Assembly: GCA_964593905.1 (NCBI GenBank)
Contig: CAZQLE010000171.1
Coordinates: 1-8,548, forward strand
Source of the DNA: CAZQLE01 sp964593905
GTDB taxonomy: Bacteria > Chloroflexota > Anaerolineae > Anaerolineales > Anaerolineaceae
Length of the DNA: 8,548 nt
Direction: 5' to 3'
The position numbers and the translations under genes were made by a program. Of the stretch, positions 5,760 through 8,548 are shown piece by piece; the stretch's first letter is position 1; every line of letters begins with the position of its first letter. The notes beneath the pieces were generated by a model, which was not told the origin of the DNA, ran no database searches, and saw nothing but the letters and a program-made list of their open reading frames with translations.

Positions 5760-7280
5760 TTATTTATTCGCCTGGCCGGTTTGCCGGTGCAAAAACGGGA
5801 TGCCATCCTGCTTGCATATGGCCTGGATCGTTTTTCTTCCTGATTGGGCTGCTGTTGTAATTCCACCCCAGGGCTCTGCCCATTGTCCGGTGACAAACAG
5901 GCCTTCCACGCCTTTGACCGCATAGCGCGGCGAACCTTGCAGCAGCGCCCGGATCATGTTTGAATCGGGTTTTCGGGCCTGCATCGCACCCAGCCAGTTC
6001 CCCGTATACCGCTCGCGCGTCAGCGGGGTGGATACATCGATCACCTCCACCTGCTCCGCAAAACCAGGGTGGTAGCGCTCGATCACCGCAATCACCTGCC
6101 CGGCACAGTGGTTCTTCTCTGCCTGATACCGGGAGGGCAGGGCCGCAAGCTGTTTCCACCAGCAATATTCCGAATCAAGGAAGATCGTGAGAGCGCTTTT
6201 GCCCGCGGGTGACGCCTCTGAATCATAGTATTTATTGTGCACGGTTATTCGTTGATGCTCCCGCCCCGCGGCGGTAAACGAACTGTCCAGAATATAGGTC
6301 ATTGGCCCATCGATGCCCGAAAAATCTGCCGCCACCCCCAGATTAACCTGCACAGGCTGATCGGAGATATCTTCCGGTTTAAAGGCCTGTTCCAGATCGC
6401 TCTCCTGCACCCCTGGCAGCAGGGTCTGGGTGAAACGACCGTCCGCTGCCGATACAACCCGATCGGCGAAAAGCCGGGAACCATCTGCCAGAACGACGCC
6501 CTTAACCACCTTACCGTCGAAAATGAGCTGCTCCACTTTTGCCCGATACCGGGTCGTTCCTCCCAGCTCCAAAAACTGGCGTTCGATCGCCTGAGCAAAA
6601 GAGAGCCAGCCCCGAAGCGGAATGCCCGCCATCTTGCGGTGCGCATATGCCAGGGGCAACAACACGGTCAAAACAGGCACATCCAGCCCCCCAAAATGGA
6701 CCAGATTATTAAAAACGGTCAGCAGAGCCGGGTCCTTAATCCGCTGGTTAAACTGGCGAATGGTCATCGAACCATACTTAAGCAAAACCGGCAGATGGGA
6801 GATCGAAGAGAGCGTTGTTTTAAAGCCCTCAACGACAGCCGCCCAGCCCCGCGCATCTGAAAACGGGATATCCAGATCGAGCACAGCCCGCAATGCCCCG
6901 CTAAACTCCGCAATGACGGCCGCCTCGGTTGGAAAGCATTCCAACAGGTGGGCTTCCAGGCGGTCAATGTTGGCATAGATCGTAATAGTCCGCCCATCCA
7001 ACAGGCGGATATGACCAAAATTTTCACCGTAATGCAGGGGGCAATATTTCGCCACCCCGATCTCTTCCCAGAGCCGGTACAGGGGGCTGCCAGGTGAAGA
7101 GCCGGCCAGCCCGGCAACGCTGCCATCAAACAGGTAGCCTTTCCGACGCCAGGAGGTGCACAGCCCGCCGGGTGTGTCTTCCATTTCGAGGATGGTTGTC
7201 TTGTACCCGCTCATTTGGGCGTAGCAACCTGCTGTCAGCCCGGCTGTACCGGCGCCAATAATGATCATCGTACGGTCCAT
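5760..7280 (-). CDS. FAD-dependent oxidoreductase of the phytoene desaturase/carotenoid isomerase (CrtI-like) family
   Basis: A 506-residue protein. An N-terminal dinucleotide-binding motif GAGTAG at 9-14 follows the first strand, with ILEMEDTPGG at 30-39 giving the acidic end of strand 2 and the GG typical of the amine-oxidase/CrtI superfamily. The C-terminus has the second FAD motif, VEGLFVTGQWAEPWGGI at 458-474, then a long helix, as in CrtI, CRTISO and RetSat-type enzymes. The family desaturates, isomerises or saturates polyenes and retinoid-like lipids using FAD. No carotenoid synthesis gene is nearby, so the substrate is open. I chose the ATG at 7280 because GGGAG lies 7 bases upstream and the FAD motif follows directly; a GTG at 7310 would add 10 residues without a ribosome site. 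It begins 46 bases after the small membrane protein and probably shares its transcript. Confidence 0.87.
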   Translation of the reverse strand: MDRTMIIIGAGTAGLTAGCYAQMSGYKTTILEMEDTPGGLCTSWRRKGYLFDGSVAGLAGSSPGSPLYRLWEEIGVAKYCPLHYGENFGHIRLLDGRTITIYANIDRLEAHLLECFPTEAAVIAEFSGALRAVLDLDIPFSDARGWAAVVEGFKTTLSSISHLPVLLKYGSMTIRQFNQRIKDPALLTVFNNLVHFGGLDVPVLTVLLPLAYAHRKMAGIPLRGWLSFAQAIERQFLELGGTTRYRAKVEQLIFDGKVVKGVVLADGSRLFADRVVSAADGRFTQTLLPGVQESDLEQAFKPEDISDQPVQVNLGVAADFSGIDGPMTYILDSSFTAAGREHQRITVHNKYYDSEASPAGKSALTIFLDSEYCWWKQLAALPSRYQAEKNHCAGQVIAVIERYHPGFAEQVEVIDVSTPLTRERYTGNWLGAMQARKPDSNMIRALLQGSPRYAVKGVEGLFVTGQWAEPWGGITTAAQSGRKTIQAICKQDGIPFLHRQTGQANK

Positions 7281-7287
7281 TGCTTTA

Positions 7288-7292
7288 CTCCC
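7288..7292 (-). promoter_or_regulatory. Ribosome binding site for the FAD oxidoreductase
   Basis: On the - strand GGGAG occupies 7292-7288, 7 bases before the ATG at 7280. This decides the start against the upstream GTG at 7310, which has no comparable site. Confidence 0.6.
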
Positions 7293-7326
7293 AATTGGTT
7301 TATTTGCCACACGCCCGGCTGCAAGA

Positions 7327-7617
7327 TTATAAAACCGTCGTGAACAAGTACACGAAACTCGAAATCAACAGAGTGGTTCCCAAAACCAATACGTATGCTG
7401 CGTAGCTGCGCAAATCTTTAAGCGGAATTCTGCCTGAGAATTGTTGCCTGCTTTGCTCTTTGCCAACCCAAAAAACACCCAGACCATATAAAACTTTGGT
7501 CGGAAGAGGTGTTATCTGTTTTTTCATCAGCACAATGAGGCATCCTTCAACCAGCATGGTAATTGCTGCGATGAAGGATAAGAAAAAGAAGAAAAAGTTG
7601 ATTATCGGGGAACTCAT
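7327..7617 (-). CDS. Small two-helix membrane protein, unknown function
   Basis: I do not recognise a family. The 96-residue product has a long hydrophobic stretch at about 5-31 that opens with five consecutive Phe (8-12), a basic and polar middle (KK at 32-33; about 51-70), and a second membrane helix at about 72-95. Both ends would lie on the same side, with the middle loop probably cytoplasmic because of its Lys/Arg content. The start at 7617 is chosen because GGAG lies 8 bases upstream and a 17-base-spaced promoter ends upstream of it. The longer frame from GTG 7740 has no ribosome site and would begin upstream of that promoter. It leads the - strand unit and is followed after 46 bases by the FAD oxidoreductase, so it may anchor or assist that enzyme. 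That role is inference from proximity. Confidence 0.6.
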   Translation of the reverse strand: MSSPIINFFFFFLSFIAAITMLVEGCLIVLMKKQITPLPTKVLYGLGVFWVGKEQSRQQFSGRIPLKDLRSYAAYVLVLGTTLLISSFVYLFTTVL

Positions 7618-7625
7618 GGCAAGCA

Positions 7626-7629
7626 CTCC
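7626..7629 (-). promoter_or_regulatory. Ribosome binding site for the small membrane protein
   Basis: On the - strand GGAG at 7629-7626 is 8 bases before the ATG at 7617. Together with the promoter candidate just upstream it sets the start of the 96-residue protein. Confidence 0.5.
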
Positions 7630-7690
7630 ACTTGAGACCAACAAACCCTGGGTAAGAACAGCATCGATTGCCGGGTGGCTGAACAAAATT

Positions 7691-7719
7691 AGTATACAAT
7701 CGCAGACCCCGCAGATCAA
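7691..7719 (-). promoter_or_regulatory. Candidate sigma-70-type promoter for the - strand unit
   Basis: On the - strand TTGATC (7719-7714; four of six to TTGACA) and TATACT (7696-7691; five of six to TATAAT) are separated by exactly 17 bases. Initiation would fall near 7684 and give a leader of about 67 bases before the ATG at 7617. The fit was found by eye and has not been scored against background. Confidence 0.5.
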
Positions 7720-7767
7720 TTGCCTGATAAAACTTTGCACTATTGTTGGATACCCGCTTATTTACAC

Positions 7768-7913
7768 GGCGCACCCAACTGCAAACCCTCGCCGCTGTCC
7801 ACACAGGCAGAGATTCTTCGCGCTCTGTGCGCCACTGGCGTCGCTGCGCTCCTTCAGAATGACACATCCTCTACGCAGCCCGCACAGGTAGGGTGGGTGC
7901 GCCTTGGCGCACC
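7768..7913. repeat. Compact GC-rich element with inverted ends (possible dispersed intergenic repeat)
   Basis: GGCGCACCCAAC at 7768-7779 is the inverted copy, with one mismatch in 12, of GGTGGGTGCGCC at 7892-7903. The right end is followed by a second inverted octamer, GGCGCACC at 7906-7913, making a local hairpin. Inside, two related 14-base stretches (7799-7812 and 7880-7893, 11 of 14 matching, core CACAGG) flank a GC-rich middle around 7810-7863. There is no gene inside. The - strand middle block translates to CHSEGAQRR-like text that I associate with spurious proteins from dispersed intergenic repeats in many environmental genomes; that association is from memory. No target-site duplication is evident. 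It could be a relict miniature element or a repetitive-extragenic-type sequence. Copy number cannot be tested from this window. Confidence 0.4.
7896..7913. repeat. Perfect 8-base inverted repeat (hairpin)
   Basis: GGTGCGCC (7896-7903) and GGCGCACC (7906-7913) are perfect inverted copies separated by TT, so a strong short GC stem is possible on either strand, with the innermost pair opening to make the loop. On the + strand GGCTTTTG follows, which vaguely resembles a terminator, but no + strand gene precedes it. I read it as part of the repeat element, not as a working terminator. Confidence 0.5.
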
Positions 7914-7973
7914 GGCTTTTGTGCCCAGACACCTTTGGAAGTGGTATGGACATTTGCGGAATTGCTTTACAGC

Positions 7974-7979
7974 TATAAT
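7974..7979 (+). promoter_or_regulatory. Candidate -10 box for the LuxR-type regulator gene
   Basis: A perfect TATAAT sits 58 bases before the ATG at 8038. Upstream hexamers are poorly placed: TGGACA at 7947-7952 matches TTGACA well but leaves a 21-base spacer, and TTGCGG at 7954-7959 leaves 14. The absent -35 could mean an activated promoter. The box lies inside a weak palindrome, ACAGCTATAATTGT (7970-7983 approximately). Confidence 0.4.
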
Positions 7980-8037
7980 TGTTTGTAGAAGAAATCATCC
8001 CTTAGCCCAGCCTCTCGCCAGTCACCGAGACGATCGC

Positions 8038-8548
8038 ATGCAACCGGTTAATTCACTGATCCACACAAAGCTACACCAGCCCTTCATCCGGCCAGGTCTG
8101 GTTTCGAGACCGCGGCTCCAGACCCGAATTGCAGAGGGGCTCCGGGGCCTGCTTACGTTGATCATTGCGCCGGCCGGGTTTGGAAAAACGACCCTGGTAG
8201 CGGCCAGTCTGGCCGGCTGTCATATGCCAGTGGCCTGGCTGGCTTTAGATCGGGACGATAATCAGACCGGGCGTTTCTTTGCCTATCTCATCGCCGCCTT
8301 GCAAGGTATAGACAAAAGGATCGGAAGTGAGGCCGCCCAATTCCTGACAGGCATGAATCTGGCCCTGCCAGAGGCCGTGATGACCAGTCTCGTCAATGAT
8401 CTGGATACCGCCAATGGCGAGCTGGTTCTGGTTTTGGATGACTACCAGCTTATTTCCACACCAGAGGTACATGCGGCCGTGACTTTTTTGCTCGACCACT
8501 GCCCGCAAACCTTCCATTTGTTAATCGCCACCCGTTCAGACCCTCCCC
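8038..8548 (+). CDS. MalT-type (LAL) LuxR-family transcriptional regulator, N-terminal part
   Basis: The frame is open to the right edge; 170 residues are visible. It opens with the lead typical of MalT-like regulators (LIHTKLHQPFIRPGLVSRPRL in pieces: TKLHQPFIRP at 10-19, LVSRPRL at 21-27). Walker A is APAGFGKT at 44-51, WLALDRDDN at 67-75, Walker B is LVLVLDDYQ at 129-137, and IATRSDPP at 163-170 is the sensor strand of STAND-type ATPases. Family members are about 900 residues: a STAND ATPase, a TPR-like sensor region and a C-terminal LuxR helix-turn-helix that binds DNA; only the ATPase start is in the window. They act as ATP- and ligand-dependent activators. The ATG at 8038 has only a weak upstream purine site (GAGA at 8027-8030 region), but no better in-frame start is seen. 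It diverges from the membrane protein/oxidoreductase unit and could control it. Confidence 0.9.
   Translation, partial: MQPVNSLIHTKLHQPFIRPGLVSRPRLQTRIAEGLRGLLTLIIAPAGFGKTTLVAASLAGCHMPVAWLALDRDDNQTGRFFAYLIAALQGIDKRIGSEAAQFLTGMNLALPEAVMTSLVNDLDTANGELVLVLDDYQLISTPEVHAAVTFLLDHCPQTFHLLIATRSDPP

Larger units (their letters stand above)
7618..8037. other. 420-base gene-free region between divergent genes
   Basis: No credible gene is seen here. The left part (about 7618-7767) is AT-richer and carries the - strand promoter candidate. The middle (7768-7913) is a GC-rich repeat-like block. The right part (7914-8037) is AT-richer again and has the + strand -10 candidate and leader of the LuxR gene. Open frames such as 7460-7891 (+), 7547-7867 (-) and 7762-7998 (-) cross these parts with low-complexity, arginine-rich translations and no ribosome sites, so I do not call them. 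Confidence 0.7.

Noticed and set aside
7618..7740. 41-residue N-terminal extension of the small membrane protein from a GTG at 7740
   Set aside because: There is no ribosome site at the GTG, and the best - strand promoter (7719-7691) lies downstream of it, so the transcript would not include that start.
7896..7920. Hairpin followed by TTTT as an intrinsic terminator
   Set aside because: No + strand gene lies upstream to be terminated, the T run is short and offset by GGC, and the stem is part of the larger inverted-repeat block.
7762..7998. Open frames of about 80-140 codons across the intergenic region (7460-7891 +, 7547-7867 -, 7762-7998 -)
   Set aside because: They run through the repeat-like block, give Arg/Ser/Cys-rich text without domains, lack ribosome sites and overlap the promoter candidates or the called membrane gene.
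1..8548. CRISPR array, tRNA, rRNA, transposase or phage genes
   Set aside because: I saw no regularly spaced repeats, no cloverleaf-like tRNA features and no recombinase or phage motifs while reading both strands.

Overview
The window reads as chromosomal DNA from a GC-rich bacterium. The nearest fit I can argue is a Chloroflexota (Anaerolineae-like) lineage. The arguments are a MalT-type large ATP-binding LuxR regulator at the right edge, a deazaflavin (F420)-type oxidoreductase, a cobalamin/radical SAM enzyme and a multipass serine hydrolase. None of these is diagnostic alone, so the taxonomic call is inference.

Layout. Positions 1-5136 hold five genes on the + strand with short gaps or overlap, so they look like one transcription unit. 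They are the 3' part of a class C beta-lactamase-fold serine hydrolase with a membrane tail, a membrane-embedded M28 metallopeptidase overlapping it by 4 bases, an isoprenylcysteine methyltransferase-like (ICMT) membrane methyltransferase, a B12-binding radical SAM protein, and a Ddn-type nitroreductase. Their promoter lies left of the window. Positions 5171-7617 hold three genes on the - strand that converge on the first unit: a small two-helix membrane protein, a phytoene-desaturase/isomerase-like FAD oxidoreductase, and an AHSA1-type SRPBCC protein. A 420-base gene-free region (7618-8037) carries divergent promoter candidates and a compact GC-rich element with inverted ends. Positions 8038-8548 hold the start of a MalT/LAL-type LuxR regulator that runs off the right edge.

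How they may work together. The + strand set combines two membrane-anchored hydrolases with a membrane methyltransferase, a cobalamin radical SAM enzyme (a class often active in C-methylation or ring chemistry) and a probable F420H2-dependent reductase. This could be a maturation or tailoring route for a lipid, isoprenoid or peptide, but no precursor peptide or scaffold-forming enzyme is visible. The - strand pair of small membrane protein and CrtI-like oxidoreductase would fit hydrophobic polyene or lipid redox chemistry. The LuxR gene may control neighbours, but only proximity supports that. The least ordinary feature is the M28 protein, in which a membrane hairpin is inserted between two metal-binding motifs of the catalytic domain.
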